NCBI RefSeq assembly: GCF_001456155.1
Contig: NZ_CP013293.1
Coordinates: forward strand, 186,001 to 250,000
DNA length: 64,000 bases
From: Chryseobacterium sp. IHB B 17019
GTDB taxonomy: Bacteria > Bacteroidota > Bacteroidia > Flavobacteriales > Weeksellaceae
Direction: 5' to 3'
This document shows positions 8,046 to 15,588 of this stretch, piece by piece. Under the pieces are notes generated by a model, which saw only the letters and a list, made by a program, of their open reading frames with translations, was not told the origin of the DNA and searched no databases. Within the stretch, counting starts at the first letter, position 1. Each line of letters opens with the position of its first letter. The position numbers and the translations under genes were made by a program.

Positions 8046-9566
8046 ATGAGAGATAAGTTTTTATCTTGGGGGATTGTATTAGTTGTCGCTACATGGATTA
8101 TAGCGCTACTAATAAAAGCACATTACTGGATACCGATTCTGTTATCCGCAATTTATGCGTTGGGAGTTTACAATGCTTATCAGACGAAACATGCTATTTT
8201 GAGGAATTTCCCTGTATTGGGCTACCTGAGGTACTTTTTCGAAAGTATTTCTCCCGAAATGCAGCAATATTTCATTGAAAGAGAAACAGACGGAAAACCG
8301 TTTCCGAGAAATGAACGTTCTGCGGTGTACAGACGAGCCAAAAACATCAATGATACGGTGGCTTTTGGAACACAGTTGGAGATTAATCACAGAAAATATG
8401 AAGGAATTAAACATTCCATTTATGCAAAATCTCCTATGGAAGAGCTTCCAAGGGTTTGGGTAGGCGGAGAGCAATGTACGCAGCCTTACCACGCTTCGAT
8501 ATTTAATATTTCGGCAATGAGTTTTGGTTCCTTAAGTGACAGAGCTCAAATGTCATTAAACCGAGGTGCTAAAAAAGGTAATTTTTATCACAATACAGGA
8601 GAGGGCGGAATCTCACCTTATCATTTGGAAGGAGGGGATTTGTGTTGGCAAATTGGAACAGGTTATTTCGGTTGCAGAGATGATGAAGGAAAATTCAGTC
8701 CGGAATTATTTACAAAAAAAGCTACGATACCTAATGTGAAAATGATTGAAATTAAGCTTTCACAAGGCGCAAAACCAGGTCACGGAGGAGTTTTGCCGGG
8801 AGTAAAAAATACACCTGAAATTGCGGAGATCCGTCACGTCACCCCGGGAATGACCATTATATCTCCACCATCGCATTCATCATTTTCTGATGCAGCCGGT
8901 CTGTTGAACTTTGTACAGCAGTTGAGAGAGCTTTCGGGGGGGAAACCTGTCGGATTTAAATTATGTATTGGTGATACCAAAGAGTTTGAAGATATCTGCG
9001 TTCAGATGAATGTATTAAAAATTTATCCTGATTTTATCACTATTGATGGTGCAGAAGGTGGTACCGGAGCCGCTCCGCCGGAATTTTCCGATGGTGTGGG
9101 AATGCCTTTGGAACCTGCTTTAATTTTTGTGAACAGGACGCTTAAAAATTTTAATTTAAGAGATAAATTAAGAGTTATCGCCAGCGGAAAAGTACTTACC
9201 AGTCTTGATATTTTGAGAGCCGTTGCAATGGGAGCGGATATGTGTAATAATGCGAGAGGGTTTATGTTTTCTCTGGGCTGTATTCAGGCATTAAGATGTA
9301 ATTCTAATAATTGTCCGACCGGAGTTGCCACACAGGATAAAATGTTGATCAAAGGACTGGACGTTACCGATAAAGCGGAAAGGGTTTATCATTTTCATAA
9401 GAATACGCTTCACATGTGTAATGAACTTATTGCCGCAGCAGGGAAAAGTTCTTATGAAGAGGTTGATGCCACCATGTTTATGAGAGGAGATGAGTTTGAT
9501 CATCTGGCAGACCTTTACTTCCCGGATATATTAGGGAATGTAAAGCAGAAAGCAAGATCTTATTAA
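8046..9566 (+). CDS. FMN-binding glutamate synthase family protein
   Basis: A 506-residue membrane-anchored flavoprotein related to the FMN-binding domain of glutamate synthase. Two hydrophobic segments at about residues 7-25 and 28-43 anchor it; the rest is a TIM-barrel-like domain with AKPGHGGVLPG and DGAEGGTGAAP flavin-site motifs. GCIQALRCNSNNCPTGVATQ matches the cysteine loop that holds a 3Fe-4S cluster in glutamate synthases. The amidotransferase part is absent, so it need not make glutamate; the physiological substrate is unknown. It ends at a strong bidirectional terminator. Confidence 0.88.
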   Translation: MRDKFLSWGIVLVVATWIIALLIKAHYWIPILLSAIYALGVYNAYQTKHAILRNFPVLGYLRYFFESISPEMQQYFIERETDGKPFPRNERSAVYRRAKNINDTVAFGTQLEINHRKYEGIKHSIYAKSPMEELPRVWVGGEQCTQPYHASIFNISAMSFGSLSDRAQMSLNRGAKKGNFYHNTGEGGISPYHLEGGDLCWQIGTGYFGCRDDEGKFSPELFTKKATIPNVKMIEIKLSQGAKPGHGGVLPGVKNTPEIAEIRHVTPGMTIISPPSHSSFSDAAGLLNFVQQLRELSGGKPVGFKLCIGDTKEFEDICVQMNVLKIYPDFITIDGAEGGTGAAPPEFSDGVGMPLEPALIFVNRTLKNFNLRDKLRVIASGKVLTSLDILRAVAMGADMCNNARGFMFSLGCIQALRCNSNNCPTGVATQDKMLIKGLDVTDKAERVYHFHKNTLHMCNELIAAAGKSSYEEVDATMFMRGDEFDHLADLYFPDILGNVKQKARSY

Positions 9567-9579
9567 ATATTAAAAAATA

Positions 9580-9611
9580 AAAAAGCGTTCCAATAATTGA
9601 AACGCTTTTTT
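9580..9611. terminator. Bidirectional terminator
   Basis: AAAAAGCGTT (9580-9589) and AACGCTTTTTT (9601-9611) form a stem between two convergent genes, with T-runs in both directions. Confidence 0.85.
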
Positions 9612-9626
9612 TATGATTTAAAAAAA

Positions 9627-10388
9627 TTAATTTTTTTCTTCAAGAGTAGGCCTTGTTTGGGCATTGAATATTTCAAAGTTGAATACGAAAGATCTATTTT
9701 GAAGTGACGTCCCATTGTAATTATAATGCAAATCCCTCGCAAAAGCTGCTTTTGAAGGAACAATAATCACGCCCTGTAAATTGTAAGGATCACCATCAGG
9801 CTTGTTATCATGTGCTTTAAAATATTGTAATCCTTCCTGAAGACCTTCAATTTCGTAATAGCTTCTCTGTTTTGCAGCATCTGTAGTTGCAGCAGCCAAA
9901 ACTGATTTTCTAACATAATAAAAAAGAGGATCGGTGATAGGAGATCCGGACCCGTTAACTGTATTCAACAGAGTCGCCGAATATGCAGGATTAAAAGCCA
10001 CATTTCCATCAGTATCTGTTGCAAGATAATAATTGGCTCTGATCATTGTTCTGATCTGGGTTTTACCATCATTGGTGATAGGTTTTCCAGGATTTGGCTG
10101 AGCGCCGTCTCTTACAATATATATAACTCCCGATGGAAGCTTAACCGGATTCATCTGGGATAACTTTTTATAATTGTCATCAGCTGTATCTGTTGTGCTA
10201 AATGCTTTTATATTTCCTTGTACATCCAGGTAATTCTCATCCATGAATTTCTGAATCGCCTGCTCGTCATATGAATTTCTTGTTGCGATATCTTCAGGCT
10301 CTGTAAAAGTTGCCACATCATCACCATCCTTTTTACATGCCGTGAAACAAAGAGATCCAGCAAGGATATATAAAAATATTTTTTTCAT
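9627..10388 (-). CDS. FKBP-like lipoprotein
   Basis: A 253-residue lipoprotein. The leader ends LCFTAC, placing the modified cysteine at residue 18. From about residue 90 it shows a divergent FKBP peptidyl-prolyl isomerase outline: KLPSGVIYIVRDG, then RANYYLATDTDG, EGLQYFKAHD, GVIIVPSKAAF and a final SFVFNFEIFNA strand. Such proteins in Flavobacteriia, GldI among them, help fold envelope proteins. Several FKBP active-site aromatics are not evident, so catalysis is uncertain. It is divergent from the S4 protein gene. Confidence 0.65.
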   Translation of the reverse strand: MKKIFLYILAGSLCFTACKKDGDDVATFTEPEDIATRNSYDEQAIQKFMDENYLDVQGNIKAFSTTDTADDNYKKLSQMNPVKLPSGVIYIVRDGAQPNPGKPITNDGKTQIRTMIRANYYLATDTDGNVAFNPAYSATLLNTVNGSGSPITDPLFYYVRKSVLAAATTDAAKQRSYYEIEGLQEGLQYFKAHDNKPDGDPYNLQGVIIVPSKAAFARDLHYNYNGTSLQNRSFVFNFEIFNAQTRPTLEEKN

Positions 10389-10445
10389 TTTTCAAAAAAC
10401 TTTAATTACTTTACAAATAATATAACGACAAAAGTATAAAAAATT

Positions 10446-10886
10446 ATGAGAATAGATAAATTTTTATGGAGTATTCGTTTTTATAAGACCAGAAGCATTG
10501 CTACTGAGGAGATTAAGAAAAACAGAGTATCTATAGGAGAGTCTACCGTAAAATCATCAAAAGAGGTAAAAGAAGGAGATGTTATTAAAATCCGTAAAAA
10601 TCAAATTGATTATAAAATTAAAGTAATTCAGATTCCTAAAAGCAGGATCGGGGCAAAGCTGGTCCCCCTCCATATAAAAGATGTTACCGACAAAGAACAG
10701 TATGAATTGCTGAAAATGCGTAAGATGTCTCAGGATTATTATAGAATCAAAGGGGAAGGAAGGCCTACCAAGAAAGACAGACGGGATATGGATGATTATG
10801 TAGGAAATGACGTTGCCGGAGATTTTACAGATTGGGATGATTTCTTTGGGGAAACGGGAGATGATCCGAAAGAAAAAGAAGATTAA
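10446..10886 (+). CDS. S4-domain RNA-binding protein, Hsp15-like
   Basis: A 146-residue protein. The S4 RNA-binding domain covers residues 1-60 (MRIDKFLWSIRFYKTRS, IKKNRVSIGE, VKEGDVIKIRKNQ), followed by a basic linker with GEGRPTKKDRR and an acidic tail. This is the layout of Hsp15 (HslR), which binds free 50S subunits carrying stalled nascent chains. The acidic C-terminal 40 residues are typical of Bacteroidota versions. The exact role here is inferred from the family. Convergent with aroK across a shared terminator. Confidence 0.85.
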   Translation: MRIDKFLWSIRFYKTRSIATEEIKKNRVSIGESTVKSSKEVKEGDVIKIRKNQIDYKIKVIQIPKSRIGAKLVPLHIKDVTDKEQYELLKMRKMSQDYYRIKGEGRPTKKDRRDMDDYVGNDVAGDFTDWDDFFGETGDDPKEKED

Positions 10887-10887
10887 A

Positions 10888-10911
10888 AAAAGCTCTAGAG
10901 ATAGAGCTTTT
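10888..10911. terminator. Shared terminator between the S4 gene and aroK
   Basis: AAAAGCTCTA (10888-10897), loop GAGA, TAGAGCTTTT (10902-10911). The stem overlaps the aroK stop codon on the minus strand and ends transcripts from both sides. Confidence 0.85.
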
Positions 10912-11410
10912 CTATTATTTCGGTGACAATATCTTCAGGCTCCCGGGTATCTGTATTTACACTAAACTGTGCTTTATTATAAAACTGATTTCTTTCAAAA
11001 AGATGTTTGGCTATGAATTCCGGCAGGTTTTCTTCGGAAATATTTGCAATAAGCGGTCTTTTTTCCTTCTGTTTTGAAAGTCTTTCAGACAAAGTACCCA
11101 CGGAAGCCTTCAAAAAAACGCTCTTCGAATTGTGGTTGATAATTTCCATATTATTATAGTAAACGGGAGTTCCTCCACCCAGGCTCAGAACCACATTTTC
11201 CTCGGAAGCAAGGATTTCTTCCAGTGCCTCTCTTTCCAGCTTTCTAAAGTATATTTCACCCTTTTTCTCGAAGATTTCGGGAATGGTTAATTTATTTCTT
11301 CGGGAAATCTCTTTATCAAGGTCAATTAATCTAAAATTTAGTTTTTCGCTTAATATTTTGGAAATGTGAGATTTGCCACTTCCCATGTATCCTACCAGTG
11401 AAATTATCAT
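10895..11410 (-). CDS. aroK: Shikimate kinase
   Basis: A 171-residue kinase that phosphorylates shikimate to shikimate-3-phosphate in the chorismate pathway. The Walker A loop GYMGSGKS lies at residues 7-14, the shikimate-site aspartates and arginine are in LIDLDKEISRR, GGGTP at about 79-83 follows, and the lid contains KEKRPLI. The length is normal and all key motifs are present. Its stop codon lies inside the terminator it shares with the convergent S4 gene. Confidence 0.94.
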   Translation of the reverse strand: MIISLVGYMGSGKSHISKILSEKLNFRLIDLDKEISRRNKLTIPEIFEKKGEIYFRKLEREALEEILASEENVVLSLGGGTPVYYNNMEIINHNSKSVFLKASVGTLSERLSKQKEKRPLIANISEENLPEFIAKHLFERNQFYNKAQFSVNTDTREPEDIVTEIIEKLYL

Positions 11411-11441
11411 GAATTTTTTTTAAACAAATTTGCGAAAAAGT

Positions 11442-11471
11442 TTTGAGAAATAAAAAAAAGCTATATCTTTG
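11442..11471 (+). promoter_or_regulatory. Promoter of the tRNA cluster
   Basis: TTTG (11442-11445), 18 bases, TATCTTTG (11464-11471): a good Bacteroidota promoter, 55 bases before the first tRNA. Confidence 0.6.
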
Positions 11472-11525
11472 CACCACTTAAAACAAGGGACATTACTTAA
11501 ATGAAAACTTGATAATAAAGTGGCC

Positions 11526-11598
11526 GACTCGGTAGCTCAGCTGGTAGAGCAATACACTTTTAATGTATGGGTCCTGGGTTCGAATCCCAGCCGGGTCA
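11526..11598 (+). tRNA. tRNA-Lys (TTT), copy 1
   Basis: A 73-base cloverleaf. Acceptor GACTCGG (11526-11532) pairs with CCGGGTC (11591-11597) with one G-T, and the discriminator is A. Anticodon loop CTTTTAA at 11557-11563 gives anticodon TTT. D-arm AGCTCAGCTGGTAGAGC and T-loop TTCGAAT are standard. CCA is not encoded. Confidence 0.96.
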
Positions 11599-11634
11599 CG
11601 AGCAAAAAAATTACGAAAATTTGTGATTTTATTT

Positions 11635-11717
11635 GCCTGCGTGGTGAAATTGGTAGACACGCCATCTTGAGGGGGTGGTTTCCTAAGGATGTGCTGGTTC
11701 GAGTCCAGTCGCAGGCA
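11635..11717 (+). tRNA. tRNA-Leu (GAG)
   Basis: An 83-base class II tRNA. Acceptor GCCTGCG (11635-11641) pairs with CGCAGGC (11710-11716). The anticodon stem CCATC/GGTGG holds loop TTGAGGG, anticodon GAG. The extended variable arm TCCTAAGGA supports leucine. CCA is not encoded. Confidence 0.94.
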
Positions 11718-11792
11718 CACTGCAGAAAATTTAAAATAATTACTTCGGAAATTTAAAATATAATTTTACATTTATCGTTGTTAATTGTGGCC

Positions 11793-11865
11793 GACTCGGT
11801 AGCTCAGCTGGTAGAGCAATACACTTTTAATGTATGGGTCCTGGGTTCGAATCCCAGCCGGGTCA
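11793..11865 (+). tRNA. tRNA-Lys (TTT), copy 2
   Basis: Identical to copy 1 over the whole tRNA and for a few flanking bases on the 5' side (GGCC), so a recent duplication or gene conversion is likely. Confidence 0.96.
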
Positions 11866-11919
11866 CAAGTTTACTGAAAAGTAAATTTTTTTCATATTAA
11901 TATTTTGTGATTTGGTGTT

Positions 11920-11953
11920 TCAAAGGCTTCCTTCAGGAGGCCTTTGATTTTTT
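11920..11953 (+). terminator. Terminator of the tRNA cluster
   Basis: A 12-bp stem from 11920-11931 (TCAAAGGCTTCC) and 11936-11947 with loop TTCA, followed by a T-rich run. Confidence 0.88.
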
Positions 11954-12016
11954 ATATATGTTGTTCTCAACCAAAACTCCTCCTTTATTTTAAATCTAAT
12001 TTTATTGCAAAAGCCC

Positions 12017-12093
12017 CCTTCGACTGCGCTCAGAATTACACGCTTATTAATTACGGATAGTATTAGCGATGTCATCCTGAGCGCAGTCGAAGG
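12017..12093. repeat. 17-bp inverted repeat with CTTCGACTGCGCTCAG arms
   Basis: CCTTCGACTGCGCTCAG at 12017-12033 and its exact complement at 12077-12093, followed by GATCTC. Nothing else is visible between the tRNA terminator and panC. From memory, phrases of this type are widespread between genes in Flavobacteriia. Confidence 0.6.
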
Positions 12094-12186
12094 ATCTCAA
12101 AGTAGTATATTAATCAGATTAATTTAAATAAAAAACGTCACTTCAAAAAGCAACGTATTATATAAGTTTTCAATCTTAATCCAACC

Positions 12187-13035
12187 TCAATCCAAATGCA
12201 TATTATCAATCAATCTCACCCCATCAACTACCACCACAATAAACGCCCTGAAATTTCTGTCTTTGTAAAAAAAATCGGTTTCTTTTAAAGTATCTTCATC
12301 TGCAATTAAAAAATATTCCAGCTGCATCCCTTGTTGATTATCAAAAATATCCTGTACTCTTTCTTTGATTTCGGGAATTGTTACAACCCTGAACCAGTCA
12401 TTTACTTTTTTTAAGGTTTCATAAATGATTTTGGAGGCTTCTCTACGGTTTTCCTGTAATCTTTGATTTCTTGAGCTTAAAGCCAACCCGTTTTCAGCCC
12501 GGTAAATAGCAACTCCTTTTATTTTAACAGGAAGTTTTTTTTTGTCAACCATTTTTTTGATAATGGCCAATTGCTGAAAATCTTTTTCTCCAAAATAAGC
12601 ATTGTCAGGTTTTACCTGATTAAAAAGTTCCTCAACCACTGTTCCGACACCGTCAAAATGTCCCGGTCTTGACTTTCCTTCCATTTCATTTTCCAAACCA
12701 TCGAAGTCATAATGTTGACTTTCAGTTTTTTCCGGATAAATATCCATCACTTCAGGAATATAAACAGCATCTACCAAGCCTGAATTTTCAAGGATAAGAA
12801 TATCTCTGTTGATGTCCCGCGGATATTTTTCAAGATCTTCCGGATTGTTGAATTGGGTAGGGTTAACAAAAATTGATGATACGACCAGATCATTCTCCTC
12901 CCTTGCCTTTTCATACAGTGACAAATGACCGTTGTGAAGGGCTCCCATGGTAGGTGCAAAACCTATCTTTTTACCCATTTCTTTCTGTCTTTCAATGAAA
13001 TCCTGAAGAACTTTTTTACTTTTTAGAACTTCCAT
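12187..13035 (-). CDS. panC: Pantothenate synthetase
   Basis: A 282-residue ligase that joins pantoate and beta-alanine at the expense of ATP, the last step of pantothenate synthesis. The nucleotide-binding motifs PTMGALHNGHLSL (about residues 29-41) and FVNPTQF, the pantoate-site FDGV segment and LALSSRNQRL near the C-terminal domain boundary are all present. The length is normal. It is divergent from the glycogen-synthase-like gene, with a TATTTTTG box upstream on the minus strand. Confidence 0.96.
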   Translation of the reverse strand: MEVLKSKKVLQDFIERQKEMGKKIGFAPTMGALHNGHLSLYEKAREENDLVVSSIFVNPTQFNNPEDLEKYPRDINRDILILENSGLVDAVYIPEVMDIYPEKTESQHYDFDGLENEMEGKSRPGHFDGVGTVVEELFNQVKPDNAYFGEKDFQQLAIIKKMVDKKKLPVKIKGVAIYRAENGLALSSRNQRLQENRREASKIIYETLKKVNDWFRVVTIPEIKERVQDIFDNQQGMQLEYFLIADEDTLKETDFFYKDRNFRAFIVVVVDGVRLIDNMHLD

Positions 13036-13055
13036 AGTTTATTTTAATAGTAATT

Positions 13056-13063
13056 CAAAAATA
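13056..13063 (-). promoter_or_regulatory. -7 promoter box of panC
   Basis: The minus strand reads TATTTTTG, matching TAnnTTTG, 20 bases before the ATG. Confidence 0.4.
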
Positions 13064-13170
13064 CTAAAAATATCATATAATTATTGTACAAATTGAGGGT
13101 CTTTTAATAATTTGAGGGTGGTAATTATCGTAAAAAAATGTTAATTAAATTAATGTTGGATGTTTTTTCG

Positions 13171-13178
13171 TAATTTTG
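13171..13178 (+). promoter_or_regulatory. -7 box for the glycogen-synthase-like / DUF4270 / glmS run
   Basis: TAATTTTG matches TAnnTTTG, 39 bases before the ATG at 13218. No -33 element at the proper spacing. Confidence 0.4.
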
Positions 13179-13217
13179 CGCATTAAAGCATTTTTAAAAA
13201 AAATTAGATAGAAGTTT

Positions 13218-13988
13218 ATGCCGAATCAAAAAATACTGTACATTACTACAGAAATGTATCCATATCAGGAAGATACGAATATGGCTGCAGTGGTAAACAA
13301 AATGGCACTTAAGATGCACAATGAAGGCAATGATGTAAGAGTTTTTATGCCAAGATTTGGACAAATAAGTGAAAGAAAATTCCAGCTTCATGAGGTGATC
13401 CGCCTTTCAGGGATGAATATTATTATTAATGACCTGGATCAGCCTCTTATTATTAAAGTAGCGTCTCTTCCGGGGGAAAGACTTCAGGTTTACTTTATTG
13501 ATAATGACGAATACTTCAAAAGAAAACAATATTATTTCGATGATGAAGGCAAGGCTTTCGACGATAATGATGAAAGAGCGATCTTTTTTGCAAGAGGCGT
13601 GATTGAAACGATCAAGAAGCTGAATTGGGTGCCTGATGTGATTCATCTGAACGGATGGATGGCTTCGTTTGTCCCAATCTATCTGAAAACGTATTACGAA
13701 TCTGATACTTACTTTAAAGACGCGAAAATTGTCCTTTCCTTATATAATGAAAAGGATGCGGCGCTGGATCAGAATATTGATGAAAAACTTAAGTTTGATA
13801 ATATTTCAGGTTTAAAAGCGTTAGATAATCCAAGTGTAAAAACTTTTGTAATCGAAAGTATGAACTATGTAGATATGGTGGTGAAAGGAGACGAATTTCT
13901 GGATGAAGACCTGGACAAGGCCTTCAACGAAACAGCAACTCCTACATCAGACTATCTTACCGTAGATTCTATAAATCAACTTTATTAA
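13218..13988 (+). CDS. Glycogen/starch synthase N-terminal-domain-like protein
   Basis: A 256-residue protein matching only the first Rossmann domain of GT5 glycogen synthases: it opens KILYITTEMYPY and carries VPDVIHLNGWMASFVPIYLK (residues 138-157). It lacks the whole second domain that completes the active site. The substrate-binding K-x-G-G-L motif that normally follows the first strand is replaced by QEDTNM. It therefore probably does not make glycogen itself; a regulatory or structural role is inference. It is 13 bases from the DUF4270 gene and likely in one transcript with it and glmS. Confidence 0.75.
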   Translation: MPNQKILYITTEMYPYQEDTNMAAVVNKMALKMHNEGNDVRVFMPRFGQISERKFQLHEVIRLSGMNIIINDLDQPLIIKVASLPGERLQVYFIDNDEYFKRKQYYFDDEGKAFDDNDERAIFFARGVIETIKKLNWVPDVIHLNGWMASFVPIYLKTYYESDTYFKDAKIVLSLYNEKDAALDQNIDEKLKFDNISGLKALDNPSVKTFVIESMNYVDMVVKGDEFLDEDLDKAFNETATPTSDYLTVDSINQLY

Positions 13989-14001
13989 AAAACACATTTT
14001 A

Positions 14002-15552
14002 ATGACTCATACTATTAAAAAAGCGATCACCGTTTTGTCTATGGTGATTTTTGGAAGTGTATTGCTTTATAATTGTGAGCCGGATGCAGACAGCTTAGGT
14101 GAACAATTATTTTTAGACGGAGCAGCACAGGGCAACGAAAAGTCTTTCGAGGTTGTTGCTTTTAATATTGATAATAATGACAGTATCAGAACTGAAGCTT
14201 CCAAACTTAGCTCTGCCGTTCTTGGAGCCTTTGATGAACCTCAGTTCGGAAGACAAAAAGCTTCTTATCTTACTCAGTTGAGATTATCTACTTATGATCC
14301 TGATTTTGGGGCCAATGCAGTAGTAGATTCTGTGGTTTTGGTAATGAAACCTACCTATGCCAGTGATTCTGTAACTACAACTACAGATGAAAGTTTTGTT
14401 TTCGCCGGTGTTGATGGAAATGTGGATGCTAAAAAAGTCGTAAACACATATCCTGTTGTAAAATATGGTAAAGCAAAAAAAACACTTAATATTAAAGTAA
14501 ATGAAGTAACTGAATTCTTAAAAAGTTCTTCCGATACTGTAAAATCCAACCAGGCTTTTGCATTTGATCCTACTGTTTTGGGTTCGAAAGAATTTAAGGG
14601 AAAGGTAAGTTCAGTAACAATTACAAAGGATTCTGACGGTTCTGCCTTATTTACGGCTTCAAGCCCGGGAATCAGAATTCCATTGGATAAAACTTTCTTC
14701 CAGAATAAAATTATAGCAAAGAAAGATCAGCCTGAGCTTCAGGATGCTTCTAACTTTATCAGACATATTAGAGGACTTAGAATTTCTGTCGAGGAAACGG
14801 ATGGTTATTTATTCCAGTTTTCTCCAAACGATATGGAGCTTATCATGTATTATAAATATGATAAAACAGATGTTACACCAGCAACAAGACCTCAAGCAAC
14901 TTATACATTTGCATTAGGTTCTGCAAATACACATATTGGACAATATGAGTATAACAGAACAGGTTCTGCATGGTCATCTGCTACGATTGGTGATCAAAAC
15001 AATGGCGCTCCAAAGCTCTTTTTACAGGGAATGGGAGGCCCTTCAATAGGAGTTAAGATTCCTGATGCAACAATTAATGAGCTTAAGCAATTATATCAAG
15101 ATAAAAAAGCAGCAATCATTGGTGCTAAAATCAGAATTTACACTGATCCTGTAGATTGGAATAATAATTATGCTAAACCAACAGCATTTACTTTCTTACA
15201 GAAAGACAAAAAAGATAATAAAACTACAACAGGCTTTACGGCAGATGTTTTAAATTTGATTGGATCTCCAGGATTTAGCAGTATTTATAAAATTTATGAT
15301 TTGGATAAAAATCCAACATATTATGAATTTATTGTTACCAAGTCTGTTAAAAATATTGTTGAAGGAGAGGAAAGCAACGCAGCCAAATATTTCAGAATTG
15401 ATATGGGATCCTTCCAAAGCAATACTGACGGTACATTAGCAGGAGCCAGATTTACTTCCAGAGCATACAATACAAGCAGAGCAGTATTTGTAGGGTCTCA
15501 GGCAGGTAATGCAAACAGAGTACAGCTTAAAGTTATTTACGGTACAAAATAA
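14002..15552 (+). CDS. DUF4270 family lipoprotein
   Basis: A 516-residue envelope protein. The leader (about residues 1-25) ends LLYNC, consistent with lipid modification. The body matches DUF4270, opening with a GEQLF segment and then LGAFDEPQFGRQKASYLTQLRL, continuing as repeated beta strands such as VDSVVLVMKPTY and ending NRVQLKVIYGTK. The family is nearly restricted to Bacteroidota and has no established biochemical role. Its place between a glycan-related gene and glmS suggests a link to cell-envelope sugar supply, which is inference. Gaps of 13 and 36 bases to its neighbours suggest cotranscription. Confidence 0.85.
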   Translation: MTHTIKKAITVLSMVIFGSVLLYNCEPDADSLGEQLFLDGAAQGNEKSFEVVAFNIDNNDSIRTEASKLSSAVLGAFDEPQFGRQKASYLTQLRLSTYDPDFGANAVVDSVVLVMKPTYASDSVTTTTDESFVFAGVDGNVDAKKVVNTYPVVKYGKAKKTLNIKVNEVTEFLKSSSDTVKSNQAFAFDPTVLGSKEFKGKVSSVTITKDSDGSALFTASSPGIRIPLDKTFFQNKIIAKKDQPELQDASNFIRHIRGLRISVEETDGYLFQFSPNDMELIMYYKYDKTDVTPATRPQATYTFALGSANTHIGQYEYNRTGSAWSSATIGDQNNGAPKLFLQGMGGPSIGVKIPDATINELKQLYQDKKAAIIGAKIRIYTDPVDWNNNYAKPTAFTFLQKDKKDNKTTTGFTADVLNLIGSPGFSSIYKIYDLDKNPTYYEFIVTKSVKNIVEGEESNAAKYFRIDMGSFQSNTDGTLAGARFTSRAYNTSRAVFVGSQAGNANRVQLKVIYGTK

Positions 15553-15588
15553 AATTTAAACTAAACAAACACTTAATCTTAATATAAT

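Noticed and set aside
11493-11756. Open frames on both strands across the tRNA cluster.
   Set aside because: They are translations of tRNA genes.
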